Assembly (NCBI RefSeq): GCF_023053635.1
Contig: NC_086173.1
Coordinates: 144,865,197-144,929,196 of the forward strand
Length of the DNA stretch: 64,000 nucleotides
Source: Elgaria multicarinata webbii
Taxonomy: Eukaryota > Chordata > Lepidosauria > Squamata > Anguidae
Direction of reading: 5' to 3'
Shown here: positions 37,169 through 47,590 of the stretch, piece by piece
Numbering within the stretch: the first letter of the stretch is position 1
Layout: every line of letters begins with the position of its first letter
Position numbers and translations under genes: made by a program
The notes under the pieces: generated by a model
The model's database searches: none
What the model saw: the letters and a program-made list of their open reading frames with translations, nothing else
What the model was told of the DNA's origin: nothing

Positions 37169-38366
37169 TGACCGTGTTGAAACAACACGCTAAGCCACAG
37201 TGGCAAAGCATTTTGAGCTAAATATTATGGCCTAGCGTGTCATGTGTACCATGACTTAGCATGTGGCGTGAACTATTCCTAATGTTCCAAAGTGCCCAAG
37301 GCACAATACGACACAATATATATACAGGGGGAAATAGTGATCATTAACCTTATTTATTTACAAATATACTTGATGCATCACCTGCATGATCATAGATGGC
37401 AACTGTGCATACAATTTACTCATAAGACAATCATCTTTTTACAATAAATACTTTCTAATACACAATATACATATATCACAGTCACAGTTTTAAGATACAG
37501 TCAAGTGCTGGTAATGACATCAAAGTAGTACTGTTTCAACTATATTTCTAGTACAAGATTGTGTTTATTTTCTTAATTCTTATCAGCGTTATGAACTTGA
37601 CAGGTCTCCAGATTATTATCCTCTTTTCGCAATAGCTTCTACGGAAGAAACGCAACAAACGACGAGTCGGCTGAACCCAGTTAATTATTCTGGGTTAGAC
37701 ACCTCCAAAGATCATTGTGGGGTTGAAGCCAGTCGCGTTTCTCCAGGCTTGAGGCATATATCGGCTGTTGTTCATTTTGGAGGCTTCAACCCCACAATAA
37801 TCTTTGGAGGTGTCTAACCCACAATAATTAACGGGGTTCAGCCGACTCGTCGTTTGTTGCGTTTCTTCCGTAGAAGCTATTGCGAAAACAGGATAATAAT
37901 CCGGAGACCTGTCAAGTTCATAACGCTGATAAGAATTAAGAAAATAAACAAACACAATCTTGTACTAGAAATATAGTTGAAACAGTACTACTTTGATGTC
38001 ATTACCAGCACTTGACTGTATCTTAAAACTGTGACTGTGATATATGTATATTGTGTATTAGAAAGTATTTATTATAAAAAGATGAGTAAATTGTATGCAC
38101 AGTTGCCATCTATGATCATGCAGGTGATGCATCAAGTATATTTGTAAATAAATAAGGTTAATGATCACTATTTTTCCCTGTGTAGTATTGTGCCTTGTGC
38201 ACTTTGGAACATTAGATTATTTATACTACTACCTTCCTTCTTTTTTTATGTGAACTATTCCTAACCACGGTAGCTACATATACACAGTTTAAACACGCCT
38301 ACTAACCATTTGCTGCAAAAGGATTAGCAGCCTTACCATGGCTTAGCATGTTGTCTGAACAGGCCC
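37169..38366. mobile_element. Family B palindromic MITE interrupted by a 0.97-kb inverted-repeat insertion
   Basis: MITE left end gaaacaacacgctaagccac, right end ggcttagcatgttgtctgaa, sister of the family at 7057 and 47226. The insertion at 37283-38249 is described separately. Removing it restores a continuous MITE. Confidence 0.7.
37283..38249. mobile_element. Near-perfect 0.97-kb inverted repeat with 15-bp target duplication (possible Penelope-like origin)
   Basis: Arms 37281-37730 and 37782-38213 are reverse complements over about 430 bp with few mismatches and one small indel, around a 51-bp spacer. The flanks carry gtgaactattcctaa at both 37268-37282 and 38250-38264. The right arm is followed by 36 extra bases ending in a T-run. 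A long target duplication with asymmetric ends suggests a retroelement-type insertion and not a cut-and-paste element. The segment ggaagaaacgcaacaaacg followed by acgagtcgg resembles the 3' signature of Penelope-like elements, which are known for inverted and tandem copies. Confidence 0.6.
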
Positions 38367-38689
38367 ATTGAAAACATTCTATGACTCAATAATCTTTCTT
38401 TTAATTTTCACCATCATCAAATGTGTGAGATAGTTTAAATTGAGATAGGCAATGATCCAGGGCCACCCTTTATGACTGAGGAGGAATTTAGATGTTAGGT
38501 TTCTTCCATGTAAGTTAACTAATATCTACTACCACATACTGGTATCAGGGTGACGGGTGGGAAACCATAGTACAGCCCACGCACGCCAGAGGCACCAGGT
38601 GCAATTACTGGTGACTCCAGTGTAAAAGATCAGGTGGCAGGAATTGGAAAAGACCTATGACCATGGAGAGGTAGAAATTTAGGATGGGA

Positions 38690-38820
38690 GAGAGTACCTA
38701 TGGCCCCCCTGATGCTGTTGGACTACAAATTCCATCCTCCCTGACCATCAGCAATGCTGACTGGGGCTGAGCAGAGCTGGAGTGCAACAACATCTGGACA
38801 CTGACAGTTTGGGGAAGATT
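38690..38820. mobile_element. Palindromic MITE (family A)
   Basis: gatgctgttggactacaaat / ggagtgcaacaacatctgga inverted pair. Confidence 0.65.
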
Positions 38821-38854
38821 TGGGGAGGCACTGTCCCCTGCACCAGCATACAGT

Positions 38855-39027
38855 GGCCCTGTTCAGAAGACACCTTAAACCATGGCTTTAGCTATGGTGG
38901 TTAAGTCAGAAAGCCAGGCCCTGTTCAGAAGACACCTTAAACCACGGCTTTAACCATGGTGAATAAAGCAAAAGGCCTTATTCACCGTGGTTAAAGCTGT
39001 GGTTGAAGGTGTCTTCTGAACAGGCCC
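38855..39027. mobile_element. Palindromic MITE (family B, gttcagaagacacc ends)
   Basis: ggccctgttcagaagacacc occurs twice at the left (38855 and 38918) and its reverse ggtgtcttctgaacaggcc at the right. Looks like one copy with a duplicated left end, or two overlapping copies. Confidence 0.7.
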
Positions 39028-39429
39028 AGTGTGTACCGTTATTTCTGTATTGCTCATCCCATTGTTTGCAGCATCCAATGGGGTGCAAACATAACCTACA
39101 CAGCCTTAATACATGCCGACTGAACCACAGAATTAGGACACGTTGTTGGGTGGAGGATGGCTCTTTGGGCTTGTTTCTTCTTAGCAGACCGCTGTGTTTT
39201 CCCTTCCTCTGGCCACTGCTGGGAACTTTCTAGAAAGGTTTCCGAATTAGAATTCTACTCCTGCCTTGTAGCCCTGATCAAGCAAAGCTGTTTGCACACA
39301 AGACGAGAACTGCACAGACAGCTGATAAGCGCTTGGAAGTTTCCACTTGCGCTGCCCAAGAGGCCAACTGCTTTTCAGTTTCAGTTTGACAATTTAACCT
39401 GAGAAGTCTTCAGAGAACCCTCTAGCTCT

Positions 39430-39494
39430 TCAGTAGTTTCCTCTGGTATTCCAATTAAAAGCTGTACAGCACCATGTACATTGATGGTGCTATA

Positions 39495-39526
<32 letters not shown>

Positions 39527-39530
39527 AATA
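39430..39530 (+). repeat. LINE terminus with (AAAT)n
   Basis: gctgtacagcaccatgtaca then ttgatggtgctatataaata and 9-10 AAAT units; same terminus as 31103. Confidence 0.7.
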
Positions 39531-39649
39531 ACTGCAGAGTCCGAGGTTCAGGAACTGGACACCAAGTAGGTGATGATCTTTTAACTCCACAGGGCTTCAC
39601 TGTAGTCAGAATTCCCCCTAATTCCAGATCTGGTGCACTACCCCGTAGA

Positions 39650-39735
39650 ACAGGGGTCAGCAATTTATGGTCCTCCAAATGTTTTGGCCTAAAATCCCCT
39701 GACTGCTGCCCGCTTCCTTGGCTAGGCTGGCATTT
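39650..39735. mobile_element. Palindromic MITE (family A), left half
   Basis: ggtcagcaatttatggtcct, ccaaatgttttggcctaaaa. Confidence 0.5.
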
Positions 39736-40333
39736 GAGGCATTAGATACTGCTCCCTATGCTGAGTGAAATATTCCCCTCCCCTAACTACCCAAAGCACC
39801 TTGGAGATCCATTCTCATTTTTAAACAGTGAGCAGAAATTGCCTTCAGAAAAACTTCCTGCAACTTTGAGGACTAGAAGTATGTACTTTTCTTTCTTTCT
39901 TTCTTTCTTTTAAAAAAGGAGAGATGCATTTGGTAGTTGCGTTTTGCCCTCCAAGGGGCAGTTTCAAACCTGATATCTCATAGCCATGCACCTGTGTATT
40001 CATTTGTCTAAACCCAAACAGACGCCTTCTGTCCCCCGTCAACTGGAGCAGCGACGAGAGAGCCCGTGCACGCCAGGAAACCACCGAGTGCATCATTAGG
40101 AGCTTCACCAACTTGTGGCCCACCAGGAAATTAGCTTTTGGCCGCAGTTTGCTTTCCCTTGAACTTGCCCCAATAAGCTCCATATGCTCCCACACCCCAA
40201 GAAAGCCATCCATCCATCCCCCTCTGGGTTGACAACCTGATTTTCGCCCTCACTGCCAGCCATGCTCTGAACAGCTGCCCTAACCTTAGGCCTAGGTGCA
40301 CCTCCCAAGCCCTACTGCCTTGCCAAGTCTCAC

Positions 40334-40730
40334 CTGATCTGCAGAGGCAGGAGTTTCTCCACGCTCCGGGATCTCAAGCCAGCTCCAGCTTCCTGCTGGG
40401 TTCACTTCTGGCAGCCTCGTCGGTGCTCCGAGCACTTTTGGGCTCTCTCCTGCAACGGTCTCCTGCCTCCCGCTGCCGTACTCGTAGCCACTCCCTGCCA
40501 CTGGAATCTGCCCCCTGGAGAGAATGTATTCCTAGGTCACACCCTCCCTCAGGGCTCCGGCTGCTGTGGGGCGAGGCAGGGGTGGCCGGGCCGGTGCCGC
40601 CACATTCTCTCCTGAAGGCTGTTTGGGAGGAATTGGCCTGCACTGAAGTCGGCGTCATAGTTCCCAGAGTGCCGCCTTCTGAGCCACGCACCCGTTGCGG
40701 CCCACAGATATCAGCTCTCCCACACTAGAG
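40334..40730 (-). promoter_or_regulatory. Candidate first exon and promoter of the RNF225-like gene
   Basis: A GC- and CpG-rich, repeat-free block. On the minus strand it ends with a near-consensus donor (GATCAG|gtgagactt) at 40334. The only minus-strand gene downstream is the RNF225-like gene, whose coding exon begins with a good acceptor at 33668. The resulting intron would be about 6.7 kb. No TATA box was found. This is inference from splice signals and base composition. Confidence 0.4.
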
Positions 40731-41635
40731 GCCCCTTCAGCCCCACTGCCCAGTAAATAGGGCCTTACAAATTACTCCCCTCCAAACACAAGTCCTTCTT
40801 TACCACATTCCAGTAAGTACACTTATTTTACTCCTTCGGATCATGGGTATATAGAGCAAAAGCCCTCCATTTCAAGGAGGGGGGTCTACTCCCCCCACCC
40901 CCGCCCATGACTTCCCATTAAATAATTTCAGAAACCATCACTATTTGTTTGCATTGAAATTCCACATATCTGTAGGCTGATTACAGTGTGTTATAAATCT
41001 CCCTCCCAAATACGCTATTTTCTTACACCGATGGTCAGGGAGCATTACTGATGGTCAGGGAGGATGAAATTTGTAGAATATGAGGCGCAAGAGCAGTTTT
41101 GTAGATAATGGCAGTAAGAAGGTTGGCTCACTAAGGGAGGGGACCCATGGAGGATGTCTGACTTTTATCCAAGTGCCCTCAAAACCTGGGACAGGGATTT
41201 TTTGATAGTGGTGGTATGCTGAGGGGTGCCTTTTTTAGTCAGCACAAAACTGTAAAATCAAGCGTTCAATAAACAGATAATCACAAGTTGCCTCATCCAT
41301 AGAAACGTGTTTCATTTATTATAGGATGTAATCGTATCAAACCAAATTGTAGTAGAATAGCCAGGGGTGTTGCTAGCTTCTTAAAAGATCCGGGGGCACA
41401 ATAACCAATCGAAAGTTTCAAGTGTCTGCCAGGTATTCCAACGCCTTTGAACTCATTGGCATATGGAAGCAGGTTTACTTCTTATCGAGCAATTGGGTAG
41501 AATAGCACCTTATTTCTCTAAGTAAAGGTACTAGAGTACTAAAAATATATAATGACAAGTGAGACCTGCAATAGCATACTGTATCCCTATCCCCCTAAGA
41601 AGCGCTTCTCTTCAGGGATTTCCTATCCCTTGTGC
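40731..41635. other. Intergenic stretch without recognised features
   Basis: No gene. A short direct repeat (gatggtcagggag) occurs twice near 41031-41063. Confidence 0.4.
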
Positions 41636-41818
41636 GCCCCTTCCAACTCTACTATTCTATGATTCTATGGTGGCTGTGATGTCAGTGGGGTGGTGAATCC
41701 ACTCTGGGGTTTCAGGTTTTTTTTAATGTATTTTATTGTTGTAAGCTGCCTTGTGAGGGCTTCTGCCCTGAAAGGCAGCCAAGAAATGGTTTAAATAAAT
41801 AAAAATAATAATAAAATA
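41636..41818 (+). repeat. Mosaic of CR1 end, family C MITE fragment and LINE tail
   Basis: 41636-41668 ccttccaactctactattct (CR1 end); 41668-41720 gtggtgaatccactctgggg (MITE C); 41720-41818 tgtaagctgccttgtgaggg then an A-rich LINE tail. Confidence 0.55.
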
Positions 41819-42249
41819 ATCTTCAAAGGAGCTGACATCGGGGAGAACTAAACTTCGCTAGTTTTACCTCTGTAGGGAGTGTCCTCCACCTCCCAGCATA
41901 TAGCAATCACTCCCTTATCTTGCTTCCTTATTTCCCCCTATTTCATTTCCAAACTGAGAGGCACTCAAGCACCTGCATTTGGTAATAAGAGGAAGTATTT
42001 TCTTGAAAAGCTGAAAATTCAGTGATAGGGGCTGGGATATCCCTGAGGCCCAGCCTTGCCATGCATCCTGGCCACAGCCATGTTGTGAGGGAGGGATTAG
42101 GTACCAACATCTGCAGCTGCAGAACACATGGCTCTTTAACCTCCTACAGCTTTGTGTGGTCCCTGTTCAGGTCTGACTGGCCCAACCAGCCTACCTTAAC
42201 TGACAGAACCAGATCTCAACTGCCTTTGCAAGAACTGAACTCAGAGACA

Positions 42250-42648
42250 GGGATGACCCTATGGAAAGGAGGACAGGGCTCCTGTATCTTTAACAGCTGT
42301 ATAGAAAAGGGAATTTCAGCGGGTGTCATTTGGATGAATGCAGCACCTGGTGAAATTCCCTCTTCGTCTCAACAGTTAAAGCTGCAGGAGCCCTGCCTTC
42401 TTTTGTAAGTAATAAAGCCAGCAGATGGCAGTCTCCCTTCATCACGGTTTCTGGCTGTATGTCATCAAGACACAGGATCTGACCTAGGACTAGAGCAGCC
42501 CTAGGAAGAAAGTAGCTTTAACTGTTGCGATGAAGAGGGACTTTCACCAGGTGCTGCATGCATACAAATGACACCTGCTGAAATCCCCTTTTCTATACAG
42601 CTGTTAAAGATACAGGTGCCCTGTCCTCCTTTCCATATGGTCACTCTA
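42250..42648. mobile_element. Family D MITE with a 102-bp insertion
   Basis: Left part ggaaaggaggacagggctcc, right part ctcctttccatatggtcac. The centre is replaced by the 102-bp segment at 42412-42513. Confidence 0.75.
42412..42513. repeat. 102-bp repeat, copy 1 (inverted partner at 43061)
   Basis: ataaagccagcagatggcag ... ctaggaagaaagt. It is the reverse complement of 43061-43162 with about 7 differences, all but one transitions. Family unknown. Confidence 0.85.
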
Positions 42649-42844
42649 TTCAGAAGATGCTGGGGGTGCGAGGGGAGTGATATTCCAAGACTGCAGAGAA
42701 ACCCCCCCCCCTCTCTTTGGCCCTCCTTGCTCTGTGTGAGAACCCCAACTCATCCTCCACACCAGATGTACCAACTGGAGAAACAGATGCAGAAGAAGAG
42801 GAAGCACCGAGCACCTACATTTTTCATTGCGTAGAACAGGATTA

Positions 42845-42915
42845 GGCAATCTGTTTCCTGCTTGATAATTTGGACTACAACTCCCATCAGCCCCAGCCAT
42901 CATGGTCAATGCCCC
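42845..42915. mobile_element. Palindromic MITE (family A), fragment
   Basis: atttggactacaactcccat, agccccagccatcatggtca. Confidence 0.5.
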
Positions 42916-43060
42916 CTCAAATGCCTTCCCCCCCCCCCAAAAAATATATATATATTAAAGATCTTCCTTCACATCTGGTCTGGACCGAGATCCTTCCTTG
43001 ATGTTGACCACCACTTACTTTTGTCTGCCACAAGACCGTCACTCTCTGGCAACACAGGGA

Positions 43061-43162
43061 ACTTTCTTCCTAGGACTGCTCTAGTCCTAGGTCAGGTCCT
43101 GCGTCTTGATGACATACAGCCAGAAACCACGACGAAGGGAGACTGCCCTCTGCTGGCTTTAT
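43061..43162. repeat. 102-bp repeat, copy 2
   Basis: actttcttcctaggactgct ... tctgctggctttat, with an internal perfect hairpin cctaggact / agtcctagg (loop gctct). This copy keeps more CpG than the partner at 42412. Confidence 0.85.
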
Positions 43163-43349
43163 CTTTTGGCAACGTCGTTTTTTAAACTTACAGCAACTTT
43201 TATTGGCCAAAGAAAGTGTGTAAGCGTGTGCGTTACACAACTCTTGGGCTTTCCCCCTCCAACTATTTCTACCAGTTCCTGGCTTTTCTACGTCTATATA
43301 ATGACATCACCACCGCAGCACCACCTTTCCATTTTCCCAGGCGTTTTAC

Positions 43350-43556
43350 TTTTTCAGTGCTGTATTAAATCTGGTACTGTTATTTTAAATCTTTGCACTG
43401 CTGCTAGGTTCTGTTTGATTATTATTCTCATTTTATACTGTAGCTTTAAACGTTTATATTGTATTTTATTGTGTTGCATGTTATGATTTTAATGGTTGCA
43501 AACTGCCCAGAGAGCTTCTGCTACAGGGCGGCATAGAAATGTAATAAATAAAATAA
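43350..43556 (+). repeat. L2-like LINE 3' end
   Basis: tgcaaactgcccagagagct ... gggcggcatagaaatgtaat, then A-rich tail. Confidence 0.65.
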
Positions 43557-43643
43557 AATACACAATCTTTAATCCAGTGCCTGCTCCCACCCCATGAGAC
43601 TGTTCAGGAGGAGTGGTCCGTCAGAGCACTTGAGTTTAAAAGC

Positions 43644-43868
43644 TATTTATTACATTTACATCCCACCTTTTTTCCTCCAAGGAACCCAAGGCAGCATACA
43701 TAATCCTCCTCTTCATTTTATCCTCACAACAACCCTGTCAGGTAGGATGGGCTGAGAGTCTGTGACTGGCCCAAAATCACCCAGTGGGTTTCCATGGCTG
43801 AGTGGGGCCTAGAACCCAGATCTTCCGACTTCCATTCGGACACCTTAGCCACTACACCACACTGGCTC
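43644..43868 (-). repeat. tRNA-derived SINE (type 1)
   Basis: Tail at 43644 (tatttattacatttacatcc), head at the right (gccactacaccacactggct). Confidence 0.8.
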
Positions 43869-44344
43869 TCTATGCTTTTAGCAACTGCTTGTATTGTTAA
43901 AATCACCTTCCTACCTCTCCACCACAACAGGCTGTGTCAATTGCATTCATAACAGTGGAGAAAGAAAATGGGTACAGGATAAAGGCCTAAAATTTAATGG
44001 TTTTACACACACAAAAACACTACTAGGTTTAAATTATTTAAAAACATTTTTTCAAATGTGTCCAAAAACTATTCAGAGTCAAGGGAGCTGTGAAGAGAAG
44101 GTGCAGTGTTTAATTTTTTTAAAGCGGCCCTGGCAATTTGGCCTGTGGTGCATCCCTGCCATCTGAACCAGAAGGAAGATCAACTTCTTCATTCTCAATG
44201 ACTTGGGAAAGGCTGCAGTTATAAGAAAGGAGCTCTGCACATGCTCACAGGTCCTTTTTTGTATGAGGGTGCAAGGCAGGAAAGCATCCAAGATGAACAC
44301 AAAATGGGAAGAAATCTCAGGATGCTATAGAAAAGTTTATACTA

Positions 44345-44500
44345 CAAAAGCCTGACACGTTTGGGCCTCTTGGTTTTTTAAGGCCTTCTTCATAAAAAAA
44401 AAACAGGCAACACAGCGTGTGCATACATGTACGTATTATTTCAGCAAAACGCGTAAGTTTTATAGGGTTCATTGCAGATATCGCCTCTTATAATCGAAAA
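44345..44500. repeat. Retroelement-like fragment (tgaagaaggcctt...aacgtgtcagg)
   Basis: The minus strand reads atgaagaaggccttaaaaaa and cccaaacgtgtcaggctttt, the pattern seen near 3' ends of Penelope-like elements. Assignment is tentative. Confidence 0.35.
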
Positions 44501-44557
44501 AGGTTTTAAGTTCTGTGTTGTCTGTGAAGCCATCATGGCTAGCGGCCATTGATACCT

Positions 44558-44680
44558 TTAAGCCACAATCCTATGTATGCTTAGACAGAAAAAAACCCAC
44601 ACAATTCCCAGCATGCCTGGCTGGGGCATGCTGGGAGTTGTAGGACTTTTTTCTGCATAGAATTGTGCCTTAAGGCTATC
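44558..44680. mobile_element. Short palindromic MITE
   Basis: The left end agccacaatcctatgtatgc mirrors gcatagaattgtgccttaag. The inner pair cccagcatgcc / ggcatgctggg frames a short loop. Confidence 0.7.
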
Positions 44681-44689
44681 AATGGCCAC

Positions 44690-44865
44690 TAGTCATGATG
44701 GCTTCATGATGGCTTCTCAATACAGCTACTGGAGAACATGAGTGGGAGGATACCTTTGCACTCGTGTCCTGCTCATGGGCTTCCTATAAGTATCTGGTTG
44801 GCCACAAAGTGCTAGGCTAGACTAACTAGCCCTTTGGGCTGATACAGCACAGCTCTAATTGAGTA
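44690..44865 (+). repeat. CR1-like LINE 3' end
   Basis: tggagaacatgagtgggagg ... gtgctaggctagactaacta; degraded terminus. Confidence 0.6.
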
Positions 44866-45769
44866 AGAGGAGACCTGCTTGTTGAGACCGTGTTGATTCT
44901 TCTTCAGGCAGATGCAAAAGAGAGATGGCTCAATACAGAGGGGTTGGGCTAATGGTACCTTCCGGGGACTTTGTTGTACTTAATACCAGAGTCACGTGCA
45001 AATATTTACAAGTACAATAGGGAGATAGGTTTGTATATAAGGAGTTGCTTTGCCTTATCCACGAGAGTCACATCTATAGCAGTAAGATTTTGATTGACAG
45101 CTCTCCAAGGTCCAGGGCCGGCTCTATCATTAGACAAAGAAAGGCGGCCACCTTAGGCAGCCGAGGCTGGGAAGCAACCGCTAATTGCCAGAGGGCAGAG
45201 CTGTGTACGCCATGCAGCCTGGCCTGCCATATCCACCCCCAAAGCTAGTTAGCTGCCCGCAGATGTGATGAGAGGATGCCGTCCTATCAGCAGTGCTGAA
45301 ATTAGAAGATTCAGGCACCAGCCTGGTTGGCTTTTTTGCTCCTTGTCCTTCACCTCAGACTGCAAAATGTCGCACGCCGACCTGAGTAAGTTCACAAATT
45401 GAGCTCTTTCCAAGCACCCCTACAAGGTTTCTCTTTAAACAAAATTATTTATGGAGAACAGAGTTACAATGTAATGGAGTAGGGCAGGAAGTTTCCCACA
45501 CCGTTCCCAGGGTATTTTGGTCAACACAAAGCTTTTGGCCTTGGGGTAAGCCTAGTTGCCTGGTATGTGGTCATAACTTGTTCCAAGCGGCACTGAAAGT
45601 GACATGCAGCAAGACAGGTGGGACCTGCCCCACGAGTTATTGGCAGGGTCAACTGGGGCAACCCGCTGTTTTACATGCCAGGGACACACATTTTTCAGTG
45701 TGGGTGGCTGACAGTGGCTTTACGTGGTCAACAGAGTCACAACACATCCTCATGCAAAGCTGTGGATTT
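44866..45769. other. Intergenic stretch without recognised features
   Basis: No conserved coding or RNA gene seen. Confidence 0.4.
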
Positions 45770-45890
45770 ACGAAACCTGTGGCCCTCCATATATTGTTGG
45801 GACCACAACTCCCATCCCCATTGGCCTTGCTTGCTGGGGCTGATGGGCATTGAGATTCAAACACCTGGAGGGCCACAGGCTTTCCACTGC
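45770..45890. mobile_element. Palindromic MITE (family A variant)
   Basis: aacctgtggccctccatata ... cacctggagggccacaggct; mirrored ends. Confidence 0.7.
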
Positions 45891-47089
45891 TGATCTCTTT
45901 CAAAAAAAACTATTTACATATGTGGAAACGACCACTGATGTATCTAAAGTGACCTACAATCAAGCAACTTTGTGATCTCTACAGCCATGGAGCAATTATT
46001 CATGTTTGCTCCATGGAACTTCCATGGAACAAAGCAGTTAAGATGGAGACAAACAGGAAAGGCTATGGTATTTGTATTCTGCTTGTGAGCACCAGACCTT
46101 ATTAGGTTGACCCCTTTTGGAAACAGTGCAGTGAAGTATATGAACCTTGGCCTGATCCGGCATGCAACCCTTACATTCCTACCTTTTCATTGAGGTTAGG
46201 GAAGAGTCCTACTGCGAAACTGACTGGGTTATCATGACAAAATCTTTGTAGGAAACAAATGGCTTACATAGATACAGGAAGCGGAATGAGAAAAACTTTT
46301 TAAATAGTTAGAATGCGCTCTGCTTTGCATGTGATTTTTAGAGCACTTTGGGGATGAAAATCACAGCCCGGCACACATTTGTCATTCAAAATCTTTTGTA
46401 GTCATGTGAGTGCTACAACATAAAAGCATTGTTTGTGAACCTGTGCAGGGGTGGACTGTGAGATGTACCTTCAAAACAAGTATTTCAAAACACTTTTCTT
46501 TTCAAGAACAGGTCTTACAAAAGGCATAAGCTTGTGTTTAGATGCAGTTCAAATCCCACGTTTTTTATGGTGTGTATGACTGAAGTCTGAAACTCAGCGA
46601 CTTGTGTACATAATGAACACACAAGTTATCAGTGTGCACCATCTCTAAACTGGAATGGAAAAATCTCCAGAGGCCGGATGACTTGAAGCAAGGTGAGTGG
46701 CATTCCAAGCTAGCACTTTCAAGTAAAGGTGCAAGTGTACACACACAACACCTTATCACCAATGGAAGATGAACAGATGAGGTAACCTAACCCCTTCTGC
46801 TACTGCAGCTAAGTGGGTGATGATACACAGTTCTGGGGAACAGCAACTCTTCCACATTCCTTTAAGCAGGTTGCGAATGTGATCCACATGTATGCGTTGG
46901 GTGGGGGAGACGGACAATGATCGAAACTCACTTCAGCCATGAACTCACTAGCCATCCTGTGTAAGTTGTGCCATGGATACGCTATGGTCTGATACAGCTA
47001 AAGCTAAGCAGACCTGGGAGGGAAACTGTGTGGTGGGCCAAAGTATGCCACCTTCAGTTTCATGATAGAAGACAGATAAGACATGTTAA
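45891..47089. other. Intergenic stretch without recognised features
   Basis: Nothing supportable seen on either strand. Confidence 0.4.
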
Positions 47090-47332
47090 GCCATGGTTGT
47101 AAGCATTGTAAGCCTGCGGGCAGGGACTGTCAAGAAATATTTGTGTAAGCCACCATGAGAGCCTTTTTTGGCTGAATGGCAGGATAAAAATGCTTAAATA
47201 AATAAAAATAAAATAAATGGTTAGGAGCGAACCATTTATTAGCTGGCTAGTGTTTAAACCATGGTTATGCGACATGCTAAGCCATGTTTAGCTCTAACCA
47301 ACATGGCTTAGCATGTCATCTGAACAGGGTCA
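47090..47332. repeat. LINE tail followed by family B MITE
   Basis: 47090-47215 gcctgcgggcagggactgtc ... A-rich tail; 47226-47332 has the MITE halves gacatgctaagccatgttta and acatggcttagcatgtcatc. Confidence 0.55.
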
Positions 47333-47489
47333 ATGATTCTGTGGGTATGATTTAAATTGTAACCTCCTCAGGAAAAGGCTATTTTGATAGGTTACTTGTT
47401 TTATAAGGTAACATGTAAATGCAAAAAGAAATAGTACCATGCTAGAATTCCTATTCCTAATATAGTTGCTTTTCAATCTATGTTTTTTG

Positions 47490-47590
47490 TGTATACTGTA
47501 TGTTTTTATGGTTTAAAATTTTGTATATTTTGTTTGAATCCCAGAGAGCTTCAACTATGGGGCAGTATAGAGATGTAATAAATAATTTCC
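47490..47590 (+). repeat. L2-like LINE terminus
   Basis: atcccagagagcttcaacta ... ggcagtatagagatgtaata then A-rich. Confidence 0.6.

Noticed and set aside
37695-37955. 86-codon frame across the palindrome spacer
   Set aside because: It arises from the mirrored sequence and resembles no protein.
42244-43165. A retroviral or LTR origin for the 102-bp repeats
   Set aside because: They are inverted and not direct, with no primer-binding site, polypurine tract or coding remains between them.
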